DNA of 51,488 nt from an uncultured Pelagibacteraceae bacterium (lineage in GTDB: Bacteria > Pseudomonadota > Alphaproteobacteria > Pelagibacterales > Pelagibacteraceae), in the NCBI GenBank assembly GCA_902604525.1, contig CACKYY010000008.1, forward strand, positions 1 to 51,488, given 5' to 3'. Every line of letters begins with the position of its first letter. Position 1 is the first letter of the stretch. Of this stretch, positions 28,625 to 37,132 are shown piece after piece. The translations under genes were made by a program, and so were the position numbers. A model generated the notes under the pieces. That model was not told the origin of the DNA. It worked only from the letters and a program-made list of their open reading frames with translations, and searched no databases.

Positions 28625-29536
28625 ATGGAAAAAATTGAGGGCATAGAAGTTCAAAATCATAAAGACTCTGGTAGAATATTAAATATTCAATTAGATGATG
28701 ATATTGTAAAAAAATTAATTTTTCCTTTTAATAAATTTGATCTTACCGCGCTAGAACTTAAACCATTTACTAGATTTACAATTGCGAAAAGTCTTGATGA
28801 TTTAACTAACAATAAACTAAGTAAGTTAATTAATTCGATACTCCGAGATAGATCAACCGGTTGCTTTATTATTGGTCCTAAAAATATTTCAACAAAAACT
28901 AATGATAAATTTTTAGTAAAATTGTCGACTGCAATTGCTCACCTTATTGGAATTCCAAATCATGATTCAATGGCAGGAAAATACTATGCTAGATTTCATG
29001 TAAAGCATGAAGATGCTAGTGATTCTTATTTGAGAAAAGCTTACAGAAATATGGATTTACATACAGATGGAACATATGTAAAGGAAGTTACAGATTGGTT
29101 AGTTATGACTAAGCTAGAGGAGCATAATGTACAAGGTGGTGAAACTGCAATGTTACATTTAGATGATTGGGAGCATTGTGATGATTTATCCAACGATCCA
29201 GTTGGTCAACAAGATTTTGTTTGGGGGTCTCCTAAAAGTAAAAATATTGATTATAAAGTAGAGCATCCAGTTTTCTCTTTTGATAAAGAAGGAAGACCTA
29301 AAATTTCTTATATAGATCAATTTCCAGAACCTAAAAATATGGAACAAGGAAATTTTTTACAAAAATTATCAGATGCATTAGAGGAAAGTAAAAATAAAAT
29401 AATTACTAAATTACCAGTAGGTCATTCTGTTATAGCAAATAATTATTTCTGGCTTCATGGAAGAAAACCCTTCAAAGAAAATAAAGAATTAAGTAGGGAA
29501 TTGTTGAGAATTAGAGGCTCTTTTTTTGTTAATTAA
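28625..29536 (+). CDS. glaH: Glutarate 2-hydroxylase (CsiD/GlaH family)
   Basis: Fe(II)/2-oxoglutarate-dependent dioxygenase that converts glutarate to L-2-hydroxyglutarate, a late step in lysine breakdown via cadaverine or 5-aminovalerate. Similarity to E. coli CsiD as I remember it is extensive: GKYYARFHVKHEDASDSYLR, MDLHTDGTYV, TAMLHLDDWEH and KISYIDQF. The iron ligands are His146 and Asp148, with the distal His278 in WLHGR and a 2OG-binding Arg near the C-terminus. At 303 aa it is slightly shorter than CsiD (about 325). The usual partner lhgO is not in the window. Confidence 0.88.
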   Translation: MEKIEGIEVQNHKDSGRILNIQLDDDIVKKLIFPFNKFDLTALELKPFTRFTIAKSLDDLTNNKLSKLINSILRDRSTGCFIIGPKNISTKTNDKFLVKLSTAIAHLIGIPNHDSMAGKYYARFHVKHEDASDSYLRKAYRNMDLHTDGTYVKEVTDWLVMTKLEEHNVQGGETAMLHLDDWEHCDDLSNDPVGQQDFVWGSPKSKNIDYKVEHPVFSFDKEGRPKISYIDQFPEPKNMEQGNFLQKLSDALEESKNKIITKLPVGHSVIANNYFWLHGRKPFKENKELSRELLRIRGSFFVN

Positions 29537-29570
29537 TTCAATATAATCAATATAAAGTAATCAAAACTTT

Positions 29571-30338
29571 ATGAATTTAGGATTTATTGGCACTGGCAAA
29601 ATAGCATCTTCAGTAATTACTGGAATTTGTGCTTCTAAAATTTCCTATAAGAAAATAATTATTTCTCCAAGAAATACAAAAATAGCTAAGGGTTTACAGG
29701 CAAAATTTAAGAAAATTACCATTGCTAAAACTAATCAGCAAATTGTCGATCAATCAGATTGGGTATTCTTATCAGTAACTCCAAGTGTTGGAGAAAAAAT
29801 TATTAAAGACTTAAAATTCAAGTCCAAACAGACAGTAATAAGTTTTATTTCTACCATTACATTGTCACAATTAAAAAAAGCTATAAAAGTGAAAGCGAAA
29901 ATAGTAAGAGCAATACCTTTACCACCAATTTCGTTTAAGAAAGGACCAGTGCCTATTTGCCCTCCTAATATTAAAGTTAAGAAGTTTTTTAATCATTTAG
30001 GAATCACTGTTGAAATTAAAAACGAAAAATCTTCAATTAACTTTTGGACAACTTCTGGCATGATGGCTCCATTTTATGAATTATTAAGAGTGATGACTGA
30101 TTGGTTAGTTAAAAGAGGTGTAAAGAGACATAATGCTCAAAAATATATCACATCTTTATTTTTAGCCTTATCTGAAGATGCGGTTAATAATTCAAAAGAA
30201 AATTTAAGGTTTTTGGTCAAAGAGTCTCAAACTCCAAAAGGTTTAAACGAGCAAGGTGTTAAAGAGTTATCAAAAGCTGGATTTTATAAATCACTTGAAA
30301 AAACTTTAAATAGCATTCATCGAAGACTAAATAAATAG
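29571..30338 (+). CDS. ProC-like pyrroline-5-carboxylate reductase family protein
   Basis: NAD(P)-dependent oxidoreductase of the P5CR family. The N-terminal motif MNLGFIGTGKIASSVITGI, VDQSDWVFLSVTP, and a dimerisation-type C-terminal helical domain (residues 155-255) fit. At 255 aa it is a little short, and the usual C-terminal ProC signature (VTSPGGTT-like) is replaced by KESQTPKGLNEQGVKEL. It may therefore act on a related imine rather than in proline synthesis. It is encoded 34 bases after glaH and 5 bases before the second livG. Confidence 0.72.
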   Translation: MNLGFIGTGKIASSVITGICASKISYKKIIISPRNTKIAKGLQAKFKKITIAKTNQQIVDQSDWVFLSVTPSVGEKIIKDLKFKSKQTVISFISTITLSQLKKAIKVKAKIVRAIPLPPISFKKGPVPICPPNIKVKKFFNHLGITVEIKNEKSSINFWTTSGMMAPFYELLRVMTDWLVKRGVKRHNAQKYITSLFLALSEDAVNNSKENLRFLVKESQTPKGLNEQGVKELSKAGFYKSLEKTLNSIHRRLNK

Positions 30339-30343
30339 ACTGA

Positions 30344-31132
30344 ATGTCAGAAAATATTTTAGAAATTAAAAATTTATCAAAATACTTTGGTGGATTAGCG
30401 GCTGTTTCAGATTGCTCTTTAAAAGTTTCAAGAGGTACTATTACAGGAATTATTGGACCTAATGGATCTGGTAAGACAACATTATTTAATTTGATTGCAG
30501 GAAATTTAAAATCTTCAGGTGGTGAAGTGATTTTTGATAGAGAAAATATAACAAATGTACCTTCATTTGAATTATTTTCAAAAGGATTACTCAGAACATT
30601 CCAGATTGCACATGAATTTTCTAACTTATCTGTTTTAGAAAATTTAATGATGGTTCCTGGAAATCAATCAGGTGAAAAGTTAACTACAGCATTATTTAAA
30701 CCAGGTTTGGTAGCTAAAGAAGAAAATATAATAAAGGAAAAAGCAAAAGAAGTAGTTGAATTTTTAAACCTTAAACATTTATCCAATGAACTTGCTGGAA
30801 ATCTTTCTGGGGGACAGAAAAAATTACTAGAACTTGGAAGAACTATGATGGTTGACGCAAAATTAGTTTTATTGGATGAAGTTGGAGCTGGTGTTAACAG
30901 AACTTTGCTCAAAGATTTAGGTACAGCTATTGAAAAGTTGAATAAAGAAAAAGGTTATACATTTTGTATGATAGAGCACGATATGGACTTTATTGGAAGA
31001 TTATGTGATCCAGTAATAGTAATGGCTGAGGGATCTGTTTTATTTGAGGGTTCAGTTGAGGAAGCAAAAAAAGATGAAAAAGTTATTGAGAGTTATCTTG
31101 GTAGAGGATCAAAATTAAGGGAAAATAATTAA
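30344..31132 (+). CDS. livG: ABC importer ATPase, LivG type (second system)
   Basis: ATPase of a second Liv-type importer. Walker A GPNGSGKTT is at residues 38-46, the signature is LSGGQKK, and Walker B reads LVLLDEVGAGV (DEV rather than the usual DEP). The switch region is MIEHDMDFIGRL. It is 262 aa. It starts 5 bases after the ProC-like gene, so that gene may be in the same transcript, and overlaps livF by one base. Confidence 0.93.
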   Translation: MSENILEIKNLSKYFGGLAAVSDCSLKVSRGTITGIIGPNGSGKTTLFNLIAGNLKSSGGEVIFDRENITNVPSFELFSKGLLRTFQIAHEFSNLSVLENLMMVPGNQSGEKLTTALFKPGLVAKEENIIKEKAKEVVEFLNLKHLSNELAGNLSGGQKKLLELGRTMMVDAKLVLLDEVGAGVNRTLLKDLGTAIEKLNKEKGYTFCMIEHDMDFIGRLCDPVIVMAEGSVLFEGSVEEAKKDEKVIESYLGRGSKLRENN

Positions 31133-31839
31133 TGTCGTACTTTGAAGGAATAAAAATGACTGGAGGCTATGGAAATGGTCCAGATATTATTAATTCTTGT
31201 TCAGTAGACGTGAACAAAGGAGAAATAGTATCTATTCTAGGTCCTAATGGAGCTGGAAAGTCCACAGCCATGAAAGCGATGCTTGGTTTACTAAATCTAA
31301 AATCTGGTGCAGTAAAAATAGATGGCAAAGATATATCAAAACTCTCTCCGCAAGATAGAGTTAAAGAAGGAATTTCTTTTGTGCCACAAACTAAAAACGT
31401 TTTCTCAGGAATGACTGTTGAAGAAAATTTAGAAATGGGAGCTTTTCTTTTAAGTAATGAAATAAAAAATACAATTGATGAAATTTATGAATTGTTTCCT
31501 GTTTTAAGAGAAAAAAGAGATCAAATGGTTGGAGAATTATCTGGCGGACAAAGACAACAAGTTGCATTAGGAAGAGCTTTAATGATCAAACCAACAGTTT
31601 TGATGTTAGATGAACCAACTGCAGGTGTTTCACCTATAGTTATGGATGAGCTTTTTGATCATATTGTCAAAGTTAAAAAAACTAATGTTGCAATCTTAAT
31701 GGTTGAGCAAAATGCCAAACAAGCTTTAAGTATATCTGATAGGGGATATGTTTTAGTAACTGGAGAAAATCGTTATTCAGGAACTGGAAAAGAATTATTA
31801 AACGACTCAAGAGTTAGAAGCTCTTTTCTAGGAGGTTGA
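31132..31839 (+). CDS. livF: ABC importer ATPase, LivF type (second system)
   Basis: Second ATPase of this importer, 235 aa. Walker A GPNGAGKST is at residues 37-45, the signature is LSGGQRQQ, Walker B is VLMLDEPTAG, and the switch region is MVEQNAKQAL. The length is standard, without the N-terminal extension seen in the first system's LivF. It overlaps livG by one base and is 1 base from livH. Confidence 0.93.
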   Translation: MSYFEGIKMTGGYGNGPDIINSCSVDVNKGEIVSILGPNGAGKSTAMKAMLGLLNLKSGAVKIDGKDISKLSPQDRVKEGISFVPQTKNVFSGMTVEENLEMGAFLLSNEIKNTIDEIYELFPVLREKRDQMVGELSGGQRQQVALGRALMIKPTVLMLDEPTAGVSPIVMDELFDHIVKVKKTNVAILMVEQNAKQALSISDRGYVLVTGENRYSGTGKELLNDSRVRSSFLGG

Positions 31840-31840
31840 T

Positions 31841-32851
31841 ATGGACTTTCTAAATGCGTTAATTCTTTTACTAAATTATATTTTTATTCCAGCCTTAACA
31901 TATGGTTCACAATTAGCTTTAGGAGCAATATTTGTCACACTAATTTATGGAATTTTGAGATTTGCTAATTTTGCAACTGGAGACATGATGTCTTTTGGTA
32001 CAATGGTTACAATTCTATTTACTTGGTATTTTCAATCGCTTGGGATTTCTTTAGGAGTTTTACCTACAGCCTTATTAGCGATTCCATTTGGAATTTTTTT
32101 TATGATTCTTTACATGCTAGGTATAGATAAGTTTGTTTTCAAATATTATAGAACAAACAAAAGTCCTCCTGTTCAATTAGCTATGGTTAGTATCGGAGTA
32201 ATGTTTGTCACCCAAGCAGTCGTTAGAATAATTATTGGACCTTCTGATCAAAGATTTTTTGATGGTGAAAAATTTATAATTAAAGCTAGAGAATTCAAAG
32301 AGATGACCGGATTTAATGAGGGGCTTGCTTTGAAATCAACACAGGTAATCACAGTGCTGGTTACAATTATATTAGTATCTTTACTGTTTTGGTTTTTAAA
32401 TAAAACTAAAACAGGTAAAAGTATGAAAGCTTATTCAGATAATGAGGACTTAGCTTTACTCTCAGGTATTGACCCAAAAAAAATTGTAATGATCACTTGG
32501 ATAATCGCTGGAATATTAGCAACTATTGGAGGGGCATTATACGGTTTAGATAAAAGCTTCAAGCCGTTTACTTATTTTAATAACATGCTTCCTATATTCG
32601 CAGCTGCTATAGTAGGTGGAATTGGAAATCCATTCGGTGCTTTTTTAGGAGGATATGTAATTGCTTTTTCTGAGATATTTTTAACCTATGCCTATAAAAA
32701 GTTTTTTATTTACATACTGCCTGAAAGCATGGAACCTGAAAGTTTAGTTCAGCTTTTATCAACTGATTATAAATTTGCGGTTTCATTTTCGATACTTGTA
32801 ATAGTATTGCTTTATAGACCATCAGGAATATTCAAAGGAAAAGTATTGTGA
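31841..32851 (+). CDS. livH: ABC importer permease, LivH type (second system)
   Basis: Inner-membrane permease of 336 aa with about eight to nine hydrophobic segments. LivH sections include LIYGILRFANFATGDMMSFG, the coupling loop GKSMKAYSDNEDLALLSGID, and AAAIVGGIGNPFGAFLGGY. It is about 40 residues longer than the first system's LivH, with extra sequence around residues 135-165 and near the C-terminus. It overlaps livM by GTGA. Confidence 0.92.
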   Translation: MDFLNALILLLNYIFIPALTYGSQLALGAIFVTLIYGILRFANFATGDMMSFGTMVTILFTWYFQSLGISLGVLPTALLAIPFGIFFMILYMLGIDKFVFKYYRTNKSPPVQLAMVSIGVMFVTQAVVRIIIGPSDQRFFDGEKFIIKAREFKEMTGFNEGLALKSTQVITVLVTIILVSLLFWFLNKTKTGKSMKAYSDNEDLALLSGIDPKKIVMITWIIAGILATIGGALYGLDKSFKPFTYFNNMLPIFAAAIVGGIGNPFGAFLGGYVIAFSEIFLTYAYKKFFIYILPESMEPESLVQLLSTDYKFAVSFSILVIVLLYRPSGIFKGKVL

Positions 32852-34218
32852 GAAAGAATTTAAATGTAATCGCTGCATATAGTATTATGATGGCCTTAAT
32901 AATATTGGTTGGAATTTTTCAATCTTGGAATATTGCATTATCTATCTTTAACCTCTGTTTAATATCTGCAGTTATGACTATGGGTGCAAATATTCAATGG
33001 GGCTATGCAGGATTAATAAATTTCGGAATTATGGGATACACAGCTTTAGGAGGACTAGCCGCAGTTTTAATTTCTGTTGATCCAGTTCAAGAAGCATGGA
33101 GTGCGGGAGGGTTTGATATACTAATGTCTCTCTGGCTTATTATAGCAATGGTATTAATTATAAGATTTATTTTAAAAAGATTTAATAAATCCAAAATGAG
33201 AACATACAGTATTGCTGTAATAATTATCTCAGGGATTTTATTAATAAGATTTTCAGCAGAGCCAGGTATAGAAGCTATTGAAGCGGTTAATCCAGCCAAG
33301 ACTGGTTTTTTAGGTGGTTTTGGATTACCAATTATTTTTTCATGGGTTGTTGGTGCTTTTTTTGCAGGAGGTTTGGCGTTTATTGTTGGAAAAGTAGCCT
33401 TAGGCTTGAGAGCAGACTATTTAGCGATTGCTACCCTTTTAATATCAGAAATTGTTATTGCAATTATAAAACATGAGGACTGGTTAACTAGAGGTGTTAA
33501 AAATGTAATTGGCCTTAAAAGACCAGCCCCTTACGAAGTAGATCTTCAGTCAACAGATTGGTTTATAAATTTAGTAGAAAAGTTTAATTCTGGAAAATTA
33601 GAATTAATTTCTAATTTGTCTGATCGACAAGCTGCATTAAACCAAATTGTAATTGAAGGCTCTTCAGTCTTTGTAAAACTTTGCTACTCAGGATTATTTT
33701 TAACAGTAGTGATTATTTTATTAATCCTTACACAAAAGGCTCTTTATTCTCCATGGGGTAGGATGATGAGAGCTATTAGAGACAATGAGGAAGCAGCTAA
33801 CGCTATGGGAAAAAATGTTGTTAAACAGCATTTATTAATTTTTATTTTAGGTTCAGCGATTGTCGGAATTGCAGGAGCAATGTTAGTCACACAAGATGGA
33901 TTGTTTACCCCAGGAAGTTACAGACCTATGAGATATACTTTTTTAATTTGGGTTATGGTTATTGTAGGAGGAAGTGGAAATAATTTTGGAGCCATATTGG
34001 GTGGTTTTGCGGTTTGGTTCTTATGGATAGAGGCTGCTCCAATTGCTTTATTTTTAATAAACTTTTTTACTGCCGGAATGTCAGAAACTCATGCTTTTAA
34101 AATTCATTTAATAGAGAGTGTACCTTACTTTAGATTTTTAATGATGGGATTAGGCTTGTTAGTGATAATGAGGTATCGACCAAAAGGTATACTTCCTGAA
34201 AAAATAGAAATAAAATAA
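32848..34218 (+). CDS. livM: ABC importer permease, LivM type, enlarged (second system)
   Basis: Permease subunit with a GTG start at 32848 overlapping the livH stop. LivM landmarks are GANIQWGYAGLINFGIMGYT, LGLRADYLAIATLLISEIV and the coupling loop MMRAIRDNEEAANAMGKN. At 456 aa it is about 100 residues longer than the first system's LivM. The additions lie at about residues 80-155 (two extra hydrophobic stretches) and about 215-275 (a polar segment). Its neighbours show it is the last importer gene before a shared terminator. Confidence 0.9.
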   Translation: MRKNLNVIAAYSIMMALIILVGIFQSWNIALSIFNLCLISAVMTMGANIQWGYAGLINFGIMGYTALGGLAAVLISVDPVQEAWSAGGFDILMSLWLIIAMVLIIRFILKRFNKSKMRTYSIAVIIISGILLIRFSAEPGIEAIEAVNPAKTGFLGGFGLPIIFSWVVGAFFAGGLAFIVGKVALGLRADYLAIATLLISEIVIAIIKHEDWLTRGVKNVIGLKRPAPYEVDLQSTDWFINLVEKFNSGKLELISNLSDRQAALNQIVIEGSSVFVKLCYSGLFLTVVIILLILTQKALYSPWGRMMRAIRDNEEAANAMGKNVVKQHLLIFILGSAIVGIAGAMLVTQDGLFTPGSYRPMRYTFLIWVMVIVGGSGNNFGAILGGFAVWFLWIEAAPIALFLINFFTAGMSETHAFKIHLIESVPYFRFLMMGLGLLVIMRYRPKGILPEKIEIK

Positions 34219-34224
34219 ATAATT

Positions 34225-34293
34225 ATGAAATATATTATATTAGGTGCTGCAATTGCTTGGGCCATGTACATGGCAGACAAGTATATGTTTTAA
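34225..34293 (+). CDS. Putative 22-aa membrane microprotein
   Basis: A 22-codon frame (MKYIILGAAIAWAMYMADKYMF) begins 6 bases after the livM stop and ends just before the terminator. It is a single hydrophobic helix with a charged end. Its position at the end of the importer operon and its membrane-like sequence suggest a real small protein, perhaps associated with the permeases. There is no clear ribosome site, so it is tentative. Confidence 0.4.
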   Translation: MKYIILGAAIAWAMYMADKYMF

Positions 34294-34299
34294 ATAAAA

Positions 34300-34331
34300 A
34301 AAACCCCAATAACTCTCGCTACTGGGGTTTT
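34300..34331. terminator. Bidirectional terminator between the second importer and its binding protein
   Basis: AAAACCCCA (34300-34308) pairs with TGGGGTTTT (34323-34331) around a 14-base loop. On the plus strand the run ends GGGGTTTTATA; on the minus strand it ends GGGG followed by eight T. It can therefore stop both converging operons, and is stronger for the minus strand. Confidence 0.8.
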
Positions 34332-34344
34332 ATATAGGTAAAAA

Positions 34345-35535
34345 TTATCTTTGTTTTTTAGTTTTAAATTTTCCACCTTTAATTTCTTGCTCTAAAAAAG
34401 AACCTTCAGCTTCACCAACTGCAGTAAATGCTACTCCGGTTGCACCTTCGTAGTTAATTTTTTTACCTTTAGCTAGTAAGTCTAAGCCTTTTTTAAGTTC
34501 ACCTGGATAAATTTTAGTACCAGGTGCATTAGCAACATCCATTACGTTTTTTGCAATAGAAGATCTGTCAGCTGAATTTCCAGCTTGCATAGCTAAAACA
34601 ATTAAAGCTGCTGCATCGTATGACTCACCTGTGTAAGGTCCAGAAGAGTCTATACCACTTGCTTTTGCAACATCAGCAAAAACACCAGCACCTTTTCCAG
34701 TAGAACCAGGCATAGATCCAAAAGATTTACTTAAATCTTTTCCAAATGCATCAACCAAAGATTGACCGATCATACCATCAGATAAAATAAATTTATCAAA
34801 TGCACCAGAATCTAAAGATGCTTGGATGATTCCTTTTCCACCTTGATCAAGGTATCCGATTACAGCTACAGCGTCTCCACCAGCTGAAGCAAGTGTTGCA
34901 ACTTCTGATGAATAATCAGCTTTACCGTCTTCGTGAGCAGTTACTGTCGTTACTTTAATGCCATGAGCTTTAACAGCTGTTTCGTATACGTCAGCTAAGC
35001 CTTTTCCATAGTCATTATTAGTGTAAGTAATAGCTACACTTTTAACTTTTCTATCTTTTGTAATATCTGCAAGGATTTGACCACCTCTAGCATCAGATGG
35101 AGCAGTTCTAAAGAAGTATCCATTATCATCTAGAGTTGTTAATCCTGGCGATGTTGCTGAAGGTGAAATCATTACTACACCGTTTGGTACAGCAACGTTT
35201 GATGCAATAGCACCTGTTACACCTGAACAATCAGCTCCCATAATAGCCGCTACACCTTGTGAAATAATTCCTTCAGCTGCTGCAGTCGCTGCTGCTGAGT
35301 CAACACAAGTTGAGTCTGCTCTTACTGGTTCAATTTTTTTTCCACCTAATAGCGAACCTGAGTCAGAAGCTTCTTTGAATGCAAGCTCTGCAGATGCTGC
35401 CATTGCTGGTGTAAGAGATTCAATAGGACCTGTGAATCCTAAGATAATCCCCATCTTGATAGCATGTCCGTCTGCCATTACGTTTGATCCAAAACTAGAA
35501 ACAAACATAAATACAGCGATAAATAGTTTTCTCAT
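34345..35535 (-). CDS. ABC transporter periplasmic binding protein (second system)
   Basis: Peripla_BP_6-family protein of 396 aa with a signal peptide at about residues 1-21 (ends NVMA) and mature start DGHAIKMGIILGFTGPIESL. The sections GADCSGVTGAIASNVAVPNG and SYDAAALIVLAMQAGN fit the Liv class. A ribosome site (AGAGGAAG) precedes the start. It faces the livGFHM operon tail to tail and lies downstream of the flavin monooxygenase-aldehyde dehydrogenase operon on the same strand. It therefore probably supplies the second importer, with the substrate of that catabolic operon a good guess. Confidence 0.9.
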   Translation of the reverse strand: MRKLFIAVFMFVSSFGSNVMADGHAIKMGIILGFTGPIESLTPAMAASAELAFKEASDSGSLLGGKKIEPVRADSTCVDSAAATAAAEGIISQGVAAIMGADCSGVTGAIASNVAVPNGVVMISPSATSPGLTTLDDNGYFFRTAPSDARGGQILADITKDRKVKSVAITYTNNDYGKGLADVYETAVKAHGIKVTTVTAHEDGKADYSSEVATLASAGGDAVAVIGYLDQGGKGIIQASLDSGAFDKFILSDGMIGQSLVDAFGKDLSKSFGSMPGSTGKGAGVFADVAKASGIDSSGPYTGESYDAAALIVLAMQAGNSADRSSIAKNVMDVANAPGTKIYPGELKKGLDLLAKGKKINYEGATGVAFTAVGEAEGSFLEQEIKGGKFKTKKQR

Positions 35536-35548
35536 TATCTTCCTCTAT

Positions 35549-35560
35549 ATTGTTAACAAT
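35549..35560 (-). promoter_or_regulatory. Palindrome in the leader of the second binding-protein gene
   Basis: ATTGTTAACAAT is a perfect 12-base palindrome located 14 bases upstream of the start codon, between AT-rich promoter-like sequence and the ribosome site. The surrounding 112-base gap after the aldehyde dehydrogenase gene holds no other clear element. It might be an operator. Confidence 0.3.
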
Positions 35561-35647
35561 TTATAAAAGCTAATTTAATTATGAATAATTTAAATATTCA
35601 ATGACTAAATTATCTTATTTTAAAGCGCTTAATCGCAGGTAAATGAT

Positions 35648-37132
35648 TTATCTAATTGAGAATGGATCTAGCGAAGGTTCATCAGATGTATAAAACCAGG
35701 TCGTTTTAACTCTTGTATAATCCTTAATAGAATCTATCCCAGCTTCTTTGCCGTATCCACTATCTTTTATACCTCCAAATGGAGCTGAAGGTGAGATTAA
35801 CCTATAAGTATTAACAAATGTAATTCCAGCTCTTATTGCTTTCGAAACTCTCATGCCTCTTGATAAATTACTTGTATAAACACCAGATGATAATCCATAT
35901 TGATTATCGTTCATTTTATTAATTACTTCATCTTCAGTATCAAATTTCATTACCGACAATACAGGACCAAATAATTCATTTTCTGCAGTAGGCAGATTAT
36001 GATTATCACACTCAATAATTGTTGGAGGAAAGTAATATCCTTTATTAGAAAAAGAGTCTCTTTTACCACCACATTTAATCTTTCCACCTTGATCAATTGT
36101 GTCTTTTATATTTTTTTCAATTGTTTCTAATTGTTTAAAACTACTTAAAGGACCCATCTCAGTATCAAGATCCATCGGAGCTCCTATTTTTATTTTGGAA
36201 GCTCTAATAGAAAGTTTATCTAAAAATTCATTATAAATTCCATTTTGGATATAAAGTCTTGAACCTGCAATACAACTTTGCCCACTTGCTCCAAATATTC
36301 CAGCAGTTATTCCATTAATTGCATTTTCTTGTTCAGCATCATCAAATACAGCAACTGGACTTTTTCCTCCAAGCTCTAAACTTACTTCTGAGAGATTTTC
36401 TGCTGAATTTTTAACGATACGTCTTGCAGTTTCTGGTCCTCCGGTAAATGCAATTTTCTCTACAAGATTATGTGTTGTTAAAGTTTTGCCACATGGATCA
36501 CCAAAACCTGTAATGACATTTACTACTCCTTTGGGTATTCCAGTTTTCTCAACAAGCTTTGCAAATTCAAATAAGACTGCAGGTGCAAGTTCTGAAGATT
36601 TTATAACAACAGTATTTCCCATTGCTAGTGCTGGTGCCAATTTAGTTGCTGTTAAAAACATTTGAGAGTTCCAAGGAATAATTGCAGCAACAACCCCGAT
36701 AGGTATTCTTGTTGTTATCGCTTGGACATTTGGTTTATCTATTGGAAGGACTGTACCTTCAACTTTGTCAGCTAAACCTGCATAATAATCATAGTACTCC
36801 GCAATATAATTTGCTTGCTGTTTTGTTTCTCTAAAAAGTTTTCCAGTATCAATTGTTTCTATTTCACCCAGCATTTCAGCATTTTTCCTTAACTGATCAC
36901 CAATTGCTCTTAAAAATTTAGCTCTGTCTCTTGGAAGTAATTTTGGCCATTCACCTTCAAAAGCTTTTTGCGCCGCTTTAACGGCTCTGTCAACATCCTT
37001 TGCGCTTGCTTCAGGTGCTATTGCCCACGGTTCATTGTTTTCAGGGTTTAAAGTCTCAAAAGTTTTTTTACTTTCAGAGTCTACCCACTCTCCATCAATA
37101 AACATTTTATATTTTTTAAGTTCAGGCATCAT
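35648..37132 (-). CDS. NAD(P)-dependent aldehyde dehydrogenase
   Basis: ALDH-superfamily enzyme (494 aa) that oxidises an aldehyde or semialdehyde to an acid. The N-terminal MFIDGEWVDSESKKTFETLN, the cofactor section IIPWNSQMFLTATKLAPALA, the catalytic Glu in LELGGKSP and the catalytic Cys in FGASGQSCIAGSRL are all present. The C-terminal APFGGIKDSGYGKEAG is typical of betaine-aldehyde and semialdehyde dehydrogenases. The start overlaps the hydrolase gene by 11 bases. It is the last enzyme of the four-gene operon, so it probably oxidises the aldehyde released by the upstream steps. Confidence 0.93.
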   Translation of the reverse strand: MMPELKKYKMFIDGEWVDSESKKTFETLNPENNEPWAIAPEASAKDVDRAVKAAQKAFEGEWPKLLPRDRAKFLRAIGDQLRKNAEMLGEIETIDTGKLFRETKQQANYIAEYYDYYAGLADKVEGTVLPIDKPNVQAITTRIPIGVVAAIIPWNSQMFLTATKLAPALAMGNTVVIKSSELAPAVLFEFAKLVEKTGIPKGVVNVITGFGDPCGKTLTTHNLVEKIAFTGGPETARRIVKNSAENLSEVSLELGGKSPVAVFDDAEQENAINGITAGIFGASGQSCIAGSRLYIQNGIYNEFLDKLSIRASKIKIGAPMDLDTEMGPLSSFKQLETIEKNIKDTIDQGGKIKCGGKRDSFSNKGYYFPPTIIECDNHNLPTAENELFGPVLSVMKFDTEDEVINKMNDNQYGLSSGVYTSNLSRGMRVSKAIRAGITFVNTYRLISPSAPFGGIKDSGYGKEAGIDSIKDYTRVKTTWFYTSDEPSLDPFSIR

